Part shown: positions 47,190 to 59,854 of the stretch, one piece after another | Position numbering within the stretch: the first letter of the stretch is position 1 | Layout of the letters: each line of letters begins with the position of its first letter | Source of the DNA: Sphagnum magellanicum | Taxonomy: Eukaryota > Streptophyta > Sphagnopsida > Sphagnales > Sphagnaceae | Length of the DNA stretch: 64,000 bases | NCBI GenBank assembly: GCA_021904315.1 | Contig: CM038917.1 | Location: 10,648,041 to 10,712,040, forward strand | Reading direction: 5' to 3' | Position numbers and translations under genes: made by a program | Notes under the pieces: model-generated | Told to the model about the DNA's origin: nothing | The model's database searches: none | What the model saw: only the letters and a program-made list of their open reading frames with translations

Positions 47190-47680
47190 ACAAAACGGTG
47201 ACCTCTTCCATGAGGGGAGAATATTGGGAGCAAGAAGAAGCACCGGGCAGCATGTTGAGAGTGCTAGGAGTGCTGATTAATGCGAAGCAGCACACCGAGA
47301 GCTCAGGGAGCATCAAATAGCACCAGGAAGTGTCGGGCAGCATGTCGAGAAGTTCAGATAGCGTCGGGAAGTCCCCATACCACACTGGAGCATCGGGCAG
47401 CATGCTGGGAGTGCTGTGCTTGACCAAGAAAAACCTTGATGCCCCCTAGTGCTCTTCGCTTGTAATTTGCGCATGTGAAAGTGCTAGTGCATGAAAAGAA
47501 AAAAAAGCATGCATTGCCCAACATGCCAAGAGGTAGGGCAAAACATGGGGAGTGTTGGGACCCAAAGAAAAAATTAGTAACATTGGCATGCTCTGGACAA
47601 CTTGGATCTACCACATTAGGCAACTTGAGAGAGTGCTGGGGACCACATCAGGTGCATGGTACGTTTGCACCAGAAAGATA
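47190..47680. repeat. GC-richer patch with three dispersed copies of a short word
   Basis: The word gggcagcatgttgagagtgc near 47245 recurs as gggcagcatgtcgagaag near 47337 and gggcagcatgctgggagtgc near 47395, spaced about 60-95 bp apart and separated by related agcaccggga / gtcgggaag words. Open frames on both strands here (47135-47320, 47188-47427, 47354-47623) follow the repeat and are not convincing genes. It may be part of an unidentified retroelement. Confidence 0.5.
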
Positions 47681-50335
47681 AACTAGTTTTTTTTAATTGT
47701 AAAAGTGAAAAAAATCTACAAGGGAGTGACAATGTATGATGTTTGAACCAATGTAGGTCTGCTACTGGTTCCTATATGTATGGTTGGTCAGGATATGAAC
47801 CTGGGTATGTACCTTGGGAAGTCAACCCCTTACTCTCTTGGTATAGGATTTGATCATATCGTGGCTTAGATACCATGGTTCATCACCAAGATCCATTTAA
47901 ATTATCACTGCACACGTTGATGATTCTCATAATCTTTTCTTGAGAGCAGCTCCTATTCTTACCTAGGTCCCATCAGTTCTTACCTATGTCCAGGTATGGA
48001 TACCAGTAAGTTTGGTTCTTATGAGTTTGAGTGGAAGGATGGAAAGTTACAGGCTATGTGTAGAACTAGCACTTCCTCAAAATGTTAAATGGATTATTTC
48101 ATGTTTATGAAGGGATATGAAGAATGATGGTTGTTATGAAAAAAAAAATTGATATAAATGATTAACTGTTTTTTGAGTTTGAGATGTCAAATGGGAAGGC
48201 ATAGGATGAATCAACGGTTTGATCTTTTACTTACGCAGATGTGTCATGAACTAGATTGTTATGATTTTTATAACAAGGTTATGTATTTGACAAAGTTATA
48301 ATGAGAACACTTAAATTGACGTTGTAATTTGAAAAAGTTGATTTAACTACTTTTGATTTACTTGTGAACATATATTTAACCATTTTATATGTAATGTTTC
48401 AATGTTCATGTTCATATCCATGCTTTGTAATTTTTTTGACAATTATAATTGATACCAACTTGAAATTAATCCTAATCTAGACTCATATCAAACTAATATG
48501 TAAAAATTCAAAATATTCGAATACCAGTAAGTCTATCTGTCTAGCTAGGTATGTTCAAATGGACATACCCACTCAACACTAGTTTCAACATGTCCCTAGC
48601 CTAAAGACATCCCTTTTGGCAACCTTAATCTTTGTCATTTAGTGAACTTACTAGAGATAAGGGTAACATTAGCCAAAATAGGTGATGAACATAGTTGGGA
48701 ATAGAAATAGTACACAGCTAATGAGGAATTGTGGCATGCACCCAACAAACAATTTTTTTGTCTTTTGGAGGAGGCTGTTGGATTTTTGGGGTTATTTTGG
48801 TTCCCAGTGTGTTTCCATCAGGTTTGCAAGTGTTCCCAACATGTTTCCAATAGCACCCCACTTTGTCCCATATGCTTTACCCAACATTGTCCTGTTGGAA
48901 CCTATAAAGTGGGCGAATGTAGGGAATTATATGGTTTTATGGTTTAGTGAATACTTATGTACCAGGTAGTCTACAAAGTTTCATAATTATTGTGATAGCC
49001 AATCAAAGAGACTTAAGTGCAAAAAAAATTCTGCTGAAGGCAACTCTCCTACTAATTAATATGGATAACCCTATACTATATCACTATGCTTGATATGAAG
49101 TGAAAATTTGATTGATAGCCCACAATTGGAACCAGGGGATTTTTTCCCAATTCAGTCAAGTAGGTGGCCTGGAGATCATCCACCAGAGGAATGAGCAAAA
49201 GTTGGCTAGATGTCAAATAGGACAGGAGACAATTTTGGGAGTCCTTCCTAGTTCTGACAGCCTACAGGGACTAACTTTCTAAATCTGGCTACTTCTAACT
49301 TTTTTTCTCTTCAAAATCTGGCAACCTCTATGTATTTTTTTAGGAAAAAAACCTTTGAAGAATTCGCACTAGAATGTTTTTTTGTCATCACAGTACCAAA
49401 ATTCGCCCAAAAAAATAATTCACTGATTGGAACCATTAAAACATAAATTAATTCATTTGCATGCAGCAAATGAAACATGGCCATGGTCTCATTCAAAAAC
49501 TCTTAGTTTTGTTGCTAGTTGTGCACTCAAGTAAGGGCTTTCTGCAATCATGGCAGGTACTGTGCAATCTTACAGGATGTAGTTCATCCTTAATACATTG
49601 AAAAATTTGGATGTGTTTAAATCAGGTGTTTGCATGAGCAGCCCTGTTTGGCATTGTGAATCATTTTCTAACACTATGATCAAATGCGAATATGCTTGAT
49701 GTTTTTATATGGTACTTCTCATTACCCCCAAAAGTGTTCTACCAGGTCCGTCAAGTGTCTCTAAGAAAGGGTAATAAAAGTGTGGGAGATTGCAAAAGAG
49801 CTTGACTCTTGCTACAAGTCCATTTCTATCAGTATCTCCCTTCTTGCTTTCCTTGTATCTAGATGTGAAGTGCTTCTGCATGTAACATGGGTGTATTTTG
49901 CAGTCCATCCAATGTTTGAACATAGATGCAAAGTGGTCATAAGGGTGTCTTGCATACATTATCACCTTCAATTCTTTTGACAAAACCTAAATGCTGTTCA
50001 CTAAGTGCCTTAGACTAAATTATTTTTCACTTTGAAAGTTCCACATCAGGCATTATTGGTGTTAAAATCGATCTGGGTTCTCACAGACTAAATTGTTTTA
50101 TTGCACAATGATAGCAATATTCCGTGCAATTTTATCTCAAATATACATGATGTGAACCGGAAATTAGTGAGCCTCTCGTCAAATATTTGAGAACGCCACC
50201 AAATGTTGCTTTCTATGCACACACGTTTAATTCGAGATTTCATATGAGCTCACAAGATATTTTCTTTAGAATGTAGTTATGGTAATAGTGCTTCACATCA
50301 TCCAGATCTTGAGTGCAAGCACAAACTAACCAACC
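47681..50335. other. Intergenic sequence upstream of the seven-exon gene
   Basis: Only short frames are seen (for example 48682-48969, 49705-49983), none with recognisable features. A promoter for the downstream gene should lie at the right-hand end, but I could not identify a convincing TATA box or leader. Confidence 0.35.
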
Positions 50336-53300
50336 ATGTGTGATATGATGATTGATGAGCACACTATGGGTGGACAGACACAACAAGAGGGACAATATTT
50401 TGATTACTCTGAACCTCTCCGCATGGCTGAGACAAATAAATTAGGTCAAAGTGAAGATCAAAACATAATCAAAACTGATTCACAAAGTACAACAATGAGC
50501 TCCCCACAAGAAGAATTACAAGGTGAAGCAATTCATAATTTCTCCAATTGGATGTTACCTCTTTGTGGACGAGTGTTACAGAGTTGTATCTTATGATTAG
50601 GTGTTTGATGTATGAAGTGCTGAAGTTTGCATGAAAGTCATTTACAGTTGTCTTGCTAACCAAATTGACAAGTGAATTATATGCATTATTTTCAGCATTG
50701 TCTATTTCTTCATAAATGACACTTAATAACCTTGGTTTCAATAACTAGATGGAGAAGCTAGCCATTAAGGGCGGTGACTCCTGAGTTAGCTAGTTCTGAA
50801 AGGAAATGGAGAATTGAATTTGCTGGAATGAAATATTAGGTTATCCTACTCATGGTCTGTTTTCTCAATCTTGTGGTTTTGAAAGTTTGACGAATTTTTT
50901 CCTTTTTAGCAAAATTAGTAGAAATATACACCAAAGACAGTGTCAAAAATCTTCCAATTTTTTTTGTTGCCAACCAACAAAAAATTGCCACAAAAAAAAC
51001 CCCTAACAAGTCCATTTTTTTATCAGATTCCATAACCTCTTCGGAGAAGACACTTGAACAAGATATTTTGTCGATCGCAAATTATAAACCAATTAATACT
51101 ACTACCACTATTTGTGGATTCGATGTTGTAAAACATGAAACCAGCTTTGGATATTTAGATTTAATTTCAGGCCAAGGAAATTGGGTCAGCCATTTATGGG
51201 TGAGTGTAGAAAGATGAGATCTCTCACATAGAGAGAATGACAGCACTATTTTTTCCCCCATGAAGTAATTAGTTATGAGGATATATTATGTGGCCTCTGA
51301 CTCTCTAGTGACTAAATAACAATTTTCCTTGGAATGCAGATGTGAAGAAAGAAACTAATCATGAAGCAAAAGAGTATGATGGAAAACAACTTGGAGCTAC
51401 TATTCTGACAGTGGAGAATATGGGACAAAAAGTACTGGAATATGAAGCTATTCAAACTCGAAAACTTGATCCGTGGTCTAAAGAAGGCGTCATTAAACAA
51501 TTTAAGCGTAGTCTATTGGAAGAACCTGGTCCTTCACTTCCTCCGCATCTCTTCCCTTACAAGCCTCAAGGTACATGTTTCTGGTGTTGGATTATGGGTA
51601 TGTTGTCTCTGAAATGTTGTACATTTTCAACTCTTTAAGACACTATTAAATTCCAATTTTAACAATTACATGTGGATATTGCTTTTATGTGAGTCCATTT
51701 GATGAAGTACCTGATTGTGGTGACATAGGGGTCATTGATTTAAAACGAGATCGATCATTGCTTCCCAAAGCATATCAATTTTTCAAAACACCACATATGG
51801 ACATTCAAGAAATTGATGTTGAAGATGAAGAACCTCCCCGAGAAGACACCACCGTTTTACCATTGAAGCTCAGGCTTGGTATTTTTCAGGGTGAAAGCTG
51901 GTGTAAACCCAGTTTTTCACAAACAGAAGCACCATATGCTAATGGCTCTGTGATGCTAAATGAAGAACTTCTTACATCTCATCGACGCCTTGTGGCTTGT
52001 CGGTAAGATCATTGCCAAATATTAATCACAAAGGGCATTCATCTATACAACTTTGTTCAACATACTCTTATGTAAATATTGGAAGCTTGAGCACCTCATA
52101 TAGTGCAACATGTAGTTTGTAGAAAATTCCACCTAATTCACTACCTAGTCATAGAATACCATACTTGACTAATTCCATACATCACATGTAATATTAACAC
52201 ATTTTCGAGGCCTAATTTTAGGCATCTTGGTGGATAACGTACAAAAAGTAAAACAAAATTATGATTATCTAGATTAAATTGAACATATTTTTCTTTGAAA
52301 AACATAGATCATTATTATTTCCATTGTTTTCTGTTTCAATCATGCACTTCAAAACACAAATTACACATCCTACAATCTAGAAGGAGAGCAAGTCCATAAT
52401 CATAATAATGACAGTAATATCATGACTTATGTTGCATAAACCATGGAAAATAGAAACCCTTAGAGTATTTATGGTAGTGTGTTAATTTTAAATATTTCCT
52501 ACATGTTTATGAACTAATTTTAACGAGTCTTGTGCACTGCAGTAAAGGGAAGTTCTTTCTTAAGGAGTTTGGGTTCGCTGAATACATCAATGATGAGAAC
52601 AAGGTCTTGTCTTTTGAATCATGTGTTATACCTCCATATCTGTGCTCATGCCCCATATTCAATCTTCAAACTCAACTTGCCACAAATGCAACAATTCTCT
52701 CAGCATACTATAATGAGGCAAAACGTTCACAAACAAGGAGGTAACACATCTTGGATTAACAAAATTCAATTGACAAGTGATATTATTACATAACATGGTA
52801 GTCATTTTATTAACAAGAACCACCACAGTCTTGAATTTGATTCATTAGAAAAGCTACCATAATAAAATAATGTATAATACCTTTAATTCAATTTTTTGAA
52901 AATAAACAGGATTTTCTATTTCAATGCATGAGCAAGTATTTTACTATACTTTCTTACATAATGTCACAGACAATTATTTGCCAAAGGCAAGACCAAAAAT
53001 GTAATGTGTGGCTTGCCACCAAAAGCTTGTGAGAAAAAAATCATGGAGCAACTAGCTACTGCTCTTAAAAAGGGCACAAATTTCAAAAGAACTCAAGCTA
53101 AATGCAACACTCATGTAAAAGGCGTCATTGATGGACTGAAGTCTACTCGTGCATATATATATTTTGATGAATTTTGCCGTTTACAGGTGTCCATCATTCA
53201 TCAATTGAAAGATCAATAATAGCAACATTGTCTCAATTGAATTCACTTATTTGCTTAGGATTTGGACAAATGTCCACCATCAAGTCAGAGATGTGTACAT

Positions 53301-54689
53301 AAATGACAAGCATTGTTGTATATTATTCCTTGAAACAACTTTAAGATTATCAAGATGTTAACAATTTATGGAGTTTTGTTGGTAATTGGACATGGAAATA
53401 GAGTATGAAGGTAGAGAATCTTATGAATTTTCAAATTTTGAGATTGGAATTCATGTTACTAGATTTGAGATTTCAATATTGATCTTGTTTTGTCAACTTC
53501 TTGTGTCATAGCAAAGTTATGTATAGGTGCATTTTCTTAATACACATTGTATAAAATGTGACAATTGATGCTTAGTAGATTCTATTGATCATCAATTTGA
53601 TGATATATGTGGTATGCTCACTTGAAAACTTTTTGTCGAGGGATTTATGTGTTGTTTAGATATTTATGTAGAGCTCAAGTATTCTAGGGGCTAAAAATGC
53701 TGAATACAACTTAAGTGCATATGGGAAAAGAATGAATGAATTTCGACAAGTGTTGTTGCGATATCCTTGGTTTGAACTTCTTATTGCTATGATCCACTAT
53801 GAAGGTCGACATCCCACAAGGCAAGAATTGATTTTAATAAAGAAAATTCGACATTTTGTCAAGGTACAAAATTTCCCATTTGCTTGCTTATTTATGGGTT
53901 GTTGAAAGTTCCTCATCAAACCTATAGATTTAGACCAAAATCAAAACCAAGTTAACAACAGTGGTTACATATACTCACTGGTATTTATGTCTACTTTGGT
54001 AATACCACAAGGAATGAATATAGACCAAAACTTAAAATTGCATCAACCAAGAAGTCAAGCCCAAATTTCACTAAATTATGCCTTCCTCATTAACAATCAT
54101 CCCTTTAATGGTTACATTCAAGTGGGTGACACATACATATTTGCTTTTTTGTATTATGATGGGGTGAAATTTGGACATGGTTGTATGCCTTGGGAAAACC
54201 AAAAAGATTGCACATTATAGATGAGTGTGATTTGAATTGATGTCAAGAAATTTACAAATTCTGATTCTATTTTTGGAATTTTCAATGTAGAGTATGGGCA
54301 AATTTGAGTTTGAGGAATTTTCATATGTTATGCGCCTCTTTGCAAATCAGCGAGTTAACTTGGATGACTGGGCATTGAGGCGGGCTTTGATGTTTGTCAA
54401 GGACAAGCTTCATGTTTCAGATGAGATGTTGGTGGGGGATATGATAGGGTCAAAATCAAAGCTTCCTCGTTGGCTAGCATCTCACAAAAGTGTGGTTGGT
54501 AGAGTAGAACAAAGGTTTCAACCTAATCAATTTCCACATAGAAAATGGTTGCCCCAAAGAAGGCCAACTTTCCAAGTATTAAAACTTAGGAAAACCAGAA
54601 GAGCTCCATCCAAAGCCAAAATCAAAACCAACCTGAGACAGAAAACAAAGGGAAAATTGAAGAAAAGGGTAGAATGTCAAGGAAATTGA
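50336..54689 (+). CDS. Seven-exon gene for an unrecognised ~581-aa protein with a basic C-terminal tail
   Basis: Exons: 50336-50522, 51340-51583, 51694-52002, 52543-52740, 52970-53186, 53672-53863 and 54291-54689. All introns start GT and end AG, and every junction keeps frame, for 1746 nt (581 aa plus stop). The second exon could instead end at 51570, but only 51583 joins in frame. The N-terminal about 60 residues are polar and acidic. Next are a segment with DPWSKEGVIKQFKRSL and LPPHLFPYKP, and an acidic patch (IQEIDVEDEEPPRED). A conserved-looking core follows: LKLRLGIFQGESWCKPSF, HRRLVACRKGKFFLKEFGF, PYLCSCPIFNLQTQL, then GLPPKACEKKIMEQL. Further segments are FRQVLLRYPWFELLIAMIHY and WALRRALMFVKDKLHVSDEM. 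The last about 70 residues are rich in Lys and Arg (RKTRRAPSKAKIKTNLRQK), suggesting a nuclear or nucleic-acid-binding role. I do not recognise the family; the start at 50336 is the first Met in frame and could be wrong. Confidence 0.8.
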
Positions 54690-55895
54690 AGAAATCTCAT
54701 GCATAAATCCAATCAACCTTTGGTACAAGACCAATCGTTGGTAAATTGTTATGTGATCATAGGATATTGTGCAATGCTAGTTAAAAAAACATTGTTAAAC
54801 ATATAAGTAGTGTAACTTATGGAACCAATAAGATTGGCATTCAAGTGGTTGATGGGTTTTTGGTGGCATCTTGTTAAATTCACATAAACCCTTCTTTTTC
54901 CCTTCTGCTTTTTTCAGCTCATCAAATTAATCTATTTCAGAAAAGGCAATTGCAATTTGTTCCATGCCTAATGTTGGTTTAGGAACAGCTCAAGAAAACA
55001 AATAAATTTTATTAGCTAATATGGTCCGTTGAACTACACACAACGGGCATACTTATTATGCTAAGTACCTGTATCTCATAACAATGCATTTCTGCTACTA
55101 AGATGTTTCAATGTTGGCGATTTTATTGAGAATTGAAACTAGATCAGATTGCAACTGTTTGCATTTGACCGAACCTTTTAAGCTAGACAGTAGCAAACTT
55201 ATCTGGCAGCAAAATTGTCAGATATGATCAAAGCACATCCCTTCGAAATGCATCAACGGCAGCCACAACCCATTGACAAATCATGCACACCTGAAATGCA
55301 TCAATCCCAGCCATGACCCATTGACAAATTATGCACACCATGGACATGGATCATCCAACATATCAATGAATGTTTAGAACATCATGGTACTGGCTTTGTC
55401 TTCAGCACTTTGCAGTTGGATGTTACAATATATATCTGTACATCAAAACCATGTGTTTGACAGAAGGGGATTGAAAAAAATTTGAAAAAATCTGAATGGG
55501 TGAGCAAAAGAGGCAGCATGCTCATGAATCCAAGTTCAAAATGGCATTCCTGACTAACAGGCATATGTGTATGATGGAACTAATTAGCTCAACTTGTGGT
55601 TTTTGAATTAACAACTGAGAGCTGAACAATATGCATTGTTGTCTTCATGGAGCAGCTGTCAAAGACACTGAAAACTTACCGACAAAGCATCTGATACTGT
55701 CATGCACATGCAGTGGTGTGTTACGAAGCACTGAAAGTTGCACTTCTTTTCTTCAAGACAATGTCTTTTGCATGCACCTGTTGAAGCCAAAAACACTGCA
55801 ACCAAAACACATAGGAGCAAGTTAGGATATTAATCTGATTTAGCCCTAGTGCACAAAGAGGCATCACCTAAAGTTGTTCAACTGATTCACATAGA
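54690..55895. other. Intergenic sequence, nothing firm
   Basis: 3' flank of the seven-exon gene. A direct repeat of about 55 bp occurs at 55241-55340: gaaatgcatcaacggcagcc and acccattgacaaatcatgca, then gaaatgcatcaatcccagcc and acccattgacaaattatgca. No gene was identified. Confidence 0.4.
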
Positions 55896-57091
55896 TCAAT
55901 GCAGCTCTGAAAACCTGCAAAGAAACGTTCTAAATTTCAAGGTTTGTATAGCATTCAGAGATTCCTGGAGGAAAGCTGTAAAAGCTAGCTGTCCATATTT
56001 TTTCAAGCTGGGTTCCTTGGCATAGTTCACTATAAAGTCACCCTTCTCATATGTTGCCCACGTCTTATGCATGTACTGCTGATCAGACTTTGAAGGTAAG
56101 CATCCCACCAGCCTTTTCAAACAAAAGTAATCGTGGTTCCTGAATGCCTTGAGAGCAGCAATGAACCACTGGAAAGGGTACAATCCTCCAATTGATATTC
56201 ATACTGAGAAATTATCCTCTCTTAAGGAAGAAGTAAACTATTCTGGACCTTGACCCAAAACCTCCTAGCCCCTATAGAAATTTGGAAACCTTGGATTACA
56301 AAGTTTGATTGTTCTGAAGGAGGTGGAAAGGAAAAACTGATCACCAGCATCAATGGAGGATTTGAGATCAGGATGTACAGCTATCTTGAAAGCCAGAAGT
56401 ATGGAACACTTTCAACTGGGATTGACTTGTTTCTGACAATGGCATCAGCTTCCATGGCCTATAGCATCACTTTCACTTTCATCCACAGAAAGGAACCCAA
56501 AAGTCCAGTGACATCCTTAGTTTGCAGTAGTGGTACCCATGTAAGCATGCATATGATAGCATATTGTTTCACAATTGCACCAAGTAGGCCTGCCATTGCA
56601 TCATCCCTTCTGCTGACATCAGAAAACTCTCTTTAGCCCCAATCCATTCTCCTGCTTTTGTACCTGATTCCAAATTATCAAACAAATTACAGCCCAGAGA
56701 GAAATCTTTGAGAAAACCTAATTTCATGCCAGTTTGAGAACAAATGCAATTGTAGGAGCCATGAGAAGAAGCTCAAGTCAACATTGAGCTTTCTGAGCTC
56801 CTTGAGATCTTTCAATGTTTCTGAGAACTAACAGTGTTTGAAACATTTTGGGAAGTTACTCTACTCATCAAGCCTACACAAACTTCAGACGCTGTGGGAA
56901 ATCAGATTAGAATGAGAGGAGCTTACCTTGGATAGCCCAATTTTTGCAATGGAAAGATTTGGGCTGCTTTCCAAGACCGAAAGCACCAGGAACTGATTTT
57001 CCCCATCCACACAGTAGCTTCTTTTGCTCAGCCCTGGTAATGCCCCTCGTTCATAGTGCATACAGTCGCCACAAATCAGAGATCCCATCAC
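55896..57091 (-). CDS. Candidate multi-exon gene, exons uncertain, product not recognised
   Basis: Three minus-strand segments look coding. The first, 57091-56927, starts MMGSLICGDCMHYERGALPG and ends SIAKIGLSK at a good donor (aag/gtaagc). The second, around 56680-56570, reads TKAGEWIGAKESFLMSAEGM then MQWQAYL after a possible acceptor (ggaatcag). The third, 56183-55896, reads YPFQWFIAALKAFRNHDYFC, SDQQYMHKTWATYEKGDFIV, then KYGQLAFTAFLQESLNAIQT. I could not join the first two in frame with the visible splice sites, so the model is incomplete and may contain a decayed exon. The GDFIV-type strand recalls some glycosyltransferases, but this is weak. It would be divergent from the RUB-conjugating enzyme gene. 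Confidence 0.35.
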
Positions 57092-57685
57092 CTCACTTCT
57101 CTCCTATTCTTTCTCCTCCACAAAGTCTTCTCTTCCCTCCTCCTCTTGTTCTTCTTGAAACAAGCTCGAGCTCCTTCACACTAGACGAAGAACAATACTC
57201 GATTCTGTTTTTTTCTACGCATCGACGACTATCCCATCTCCTCATGTTGAAGGCATTGCCGAGTCATCAATCGGGAGATCCGTTTTGCCAAAAAACTCGC
57301 TTTTGTACACACTGCATGCGTGAGCTGGAGAAGGCGACGGCGGAACTTTCAGGGCGGATCTTCTCTGTTCGTCGCCATCTCTATTCTATCTTTTGTGGGA
57401 CCTGGAATCAGAATCATCTTACAAATCCACTTCCCCCAGGATCCAGCAAAAGCAAACCAAAAAAAATAAAAAAAAATAGAGGAGAATAATTCTTCGCCGC
57501 CTCCATGGATGAACAGCGCTTTTGCCCACGATGGCACACTGCCGATGCGACCCAGCCAAGGCTCTCTCTCTCTCCCTCCCTCCCTCTCTCTCTCTCTCTC
57601 TCTCTCTTCTGTCTGCCGGCCATGGCCACACAAAGCCCTAGCGTGCAGGTTTGAGCTTCAGGCCTTTTCTCTTGCTCTCTGCTTC

Positions 57686-57716
<31 letters not shown>

Positions 57717-58184
57717 CCCCTCCCTCTCTTCTGTCTCTCTTTTGTCTCACGTCTCCTTCTTCCCCACTTCTCCACAACCTTCAATCGCTTCAACCCTTCA
57801 ATCCCTTTCTTCTCCTCTAGATTTTGCATAGCTTTCTGGGAGAGGTGTTCTTGCAGTCGTTTAAGTAGAACAAGGAGGGGGATCGAGTGTGCAAGGTGGG
57901 GTGTGTTTTGTTTTGTGTGTGTTTTTGTTCCCATCAATTCTCTTTCTTGCCATGGTGCAGTATCTGGGAGGGTGGTGGTGACTGGGGTCTGAATGGAGAG
58001 TAGATTGTGATGGATTTTGCATCACGAGTGGGGGCCCAAGTTTTGTTGCAGAGTGTGTGCTTTTGGTGTGCAAGTCCAGATTGTCTTTTCCTGTTGTAAG
58101 ATAGTAGAGGGGCTGGTTTTGATGGACGGGGTTTGTGGGTGGTGGTGGTGAAGAGCAGGGGTTGGAGGAACTGGAGAGCTCACA
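57092..58184 (+). promoter_or_regulatory. Promoter/5' leader region of the RUB-conjugating enzyme gene, CT-rich
   Basis: Two pure pyrimidine tracts, (ct)n at 57561-57609 and 57689-57716, lie 480-620 bp upstream of the start codon. Such CT tracts are common in plant 5' leaders near the transcription start. A possible leader intron runs from gtgcag/gtttgag (near 57648) to gtgcag/tatctgg (near 57960), but this is not proven. The region may also serve a divergent minus-strand gene starting at 57091. The large open frames over it on both strands (for example 57349-57937) are caused by the repeats. Confidence 0.5.
57561..57716. repeat. Two CT microsatellites
   Basis: (ct)n with a few tccc interruptions at 57561-57609 and pure (tc)n at 57689-57716, separated by unique sequence. 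They lie in the presumed leader of the downstream gene. Confidence 0.9.
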
Positions 58185-59854
58185 ATGATCAAACTATTCA
58201 GTGTGAAGCAAAAGCAAAGGGAAGCTGCTGAGAATGCCAATGGACGGCCTCCTGTCAAGAAACAAAGCGCTGGCGAGTTGCGACTTCAGAAAGGTCTTCT
58301 GTCTGCTCTCCCCATCTCTTGTTACTGTTTCCAGTTTCTCGCACTCGGCGTGGTCATAGCTACTCATCCCCATGATGTGCTTGATGGTAAATGCCATGCA
58401 TAGAAACCGATACGAGATTCTTTTCAGGTGATTCTTGCAAATTGTGATGTAAATGAGATTTGGCTCATGTCGGTTGCAGATATTAGCGAGTTGAATCTGG
58501 CAAAGACAACAACAATATTCTTCCCAAATGGCAAGGACAATCTTCTCAATTTTGAGATCACAATTCGACCTGATGAAGGCTACTACCAGTAAGTCCATCT
58601 TCTTTTCTAGCCTTGCCATCTAAACAAAGTTCCTTTTTTTTCCCTGCAAACTCCTGACATGACCAGTTTCTGTGTCCTCTGATTGATCCATTTGGTGGAT
58701 TGAGAATTCAGTTCTTTGGTGTTCAGCTGTCATGCATGTACACCCATAAAATAGAAAGAGCACAAGAATAAACCTACTGGCCATGCTTTACTTTCTGTAG
58801 ACCAAGAGCACTTTTGAGTTTGACTCTTTATTGGGTTGGCCCTGAACTTGTGTTCATACCAGTCTTAGTACTAACATGAAGTCATGCTCTCTTGAGATGT
58901 ATGTGTACCTGCATATGCACTGATCTGATCATAGTAGTTGCAGCATTGTTTGTAGGTGAGCTGCACCTGGTTGAGCTTAGAAAGATCAATTGACTTGGTT
59001 CTTATATGGATTACAGTTGATACCTCAGAACAACCTACAGTGAATCTTGTAATGCATGACAGATGCTTTTGCATCTGGATGGTTTTGTTTCTTCATTGGA
59101 TGTCCTTCTGTACAGTCTCTAAATTCTAACTGGGTTGTGGATTGCAGAGGAGGTACGTTTGTGTTCAGTTTCCAGATTTCACAGGTGTACCCACATGAGG
59201 CACCAAAGGTGAAATGCAAGACCAAGGTAAATTCTCATTAGAGAACTTGCTTGTGAGAGTTTGATAGTTCCACTTTGGTTTTGCTGTTTTGCATTTGCTG
59301 AGAGGTGTTTACTACGATTTGCATTAATGTTCTTTGCAAGTCTGTTTAAGTTAAGTGGGAGACAGTCTTGGGATTGATGGATTTGCCAATAAGTTCAGGC
59401 TATGGACACATGTGCAGGTTTACCACCCAAACATAGATTTGGAGGGCAATGTGTGTTTAAACATTCTTCGGGAGGACTGGAAGCCTGTTCTTAGTATCAA
59501 CTCCATCTTGTATGGTCTAACTTACCTTTTTCTGGTAAGTTTCCCATTTCTGTCTCTGACTTATTTCACAAACTCTTTGTTGAGGTGCATTGCCCTTCAA
59601 CTTGTTGGGGTTTTCCACTGAGGATTTATTTTCTGCACAAGGGTAATTTGTTCTCTACCTCTATGTGGAATAAGTGCTCATCTAGTGATTGTGAGAAATG
59701 TGATGATGCATGGCAGGATCCTAATCCAGATGATCCACTCAATCATGAGGCAGCTGAAGTGTTGAGGGACAATCCCAGGCAGTTTGATATAAATGTGAAA
59801 AGGTCAATGTCTGGGGGCTATGTTGCCGGAAATCATTTCCCTCGATGTATATGA
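58185..59854 (+). CDS. RCE1: NEDD8/RUB-conjugating E2 enzyme (UBC12/RCE1 type), complete, five coding exons
   Basis: Exons 58185-58293, 58480-58588, 59148-59226, 59418-59534 and 59717-59854 join in frame with GT-AG introns to 552 nt, giving 183 aa, the usual UBC12 length. The N-terminal [20 protein letters not shown] is the extension that docks on the NEDD8 E1. The UBC fold follows: [40 protein letters not shown], then [39 protein letters not shown] carries the HPN motif and the catalytic Cys. [20 protein letters not shown] and [17 protein letters not shown] complete it. The enzyme takes RUB/NEDD8 from the AXR1-ECR1 E1 and passes it to cullins with RBX1, activating cullin-RING ubiquitin ligases. 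No damage is visible; all key residues are present. The start matches the family's conserved N-terminus. The symbol follows the Arabidopsis orthologue. Confidence 0.96.

Noticed and set aside
53987..54220. Open frame of 77 codons in intron 6 of the seven-exon gene
   Set aside because: It has reasonable composition, but the surrounding exons splice in frame without it, and no splice borders fit.
56944..57489. Longest open frame in the window (181 codons, plus strand)
   Set aside because: It runs antisense to a better minus-strand candidate exon and into the CT-rich leader. Composition is Ser/Pro/Leu-rich as expected from translated pyrimidine-rich sequence, with no family features.
57349..57937. 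Arg/Glu- or Ser/Leu-repeat proteins on both strands
   Set aside because: These frames exist only because a (ct)n/(ga)n tract has no stops; they are not genes.
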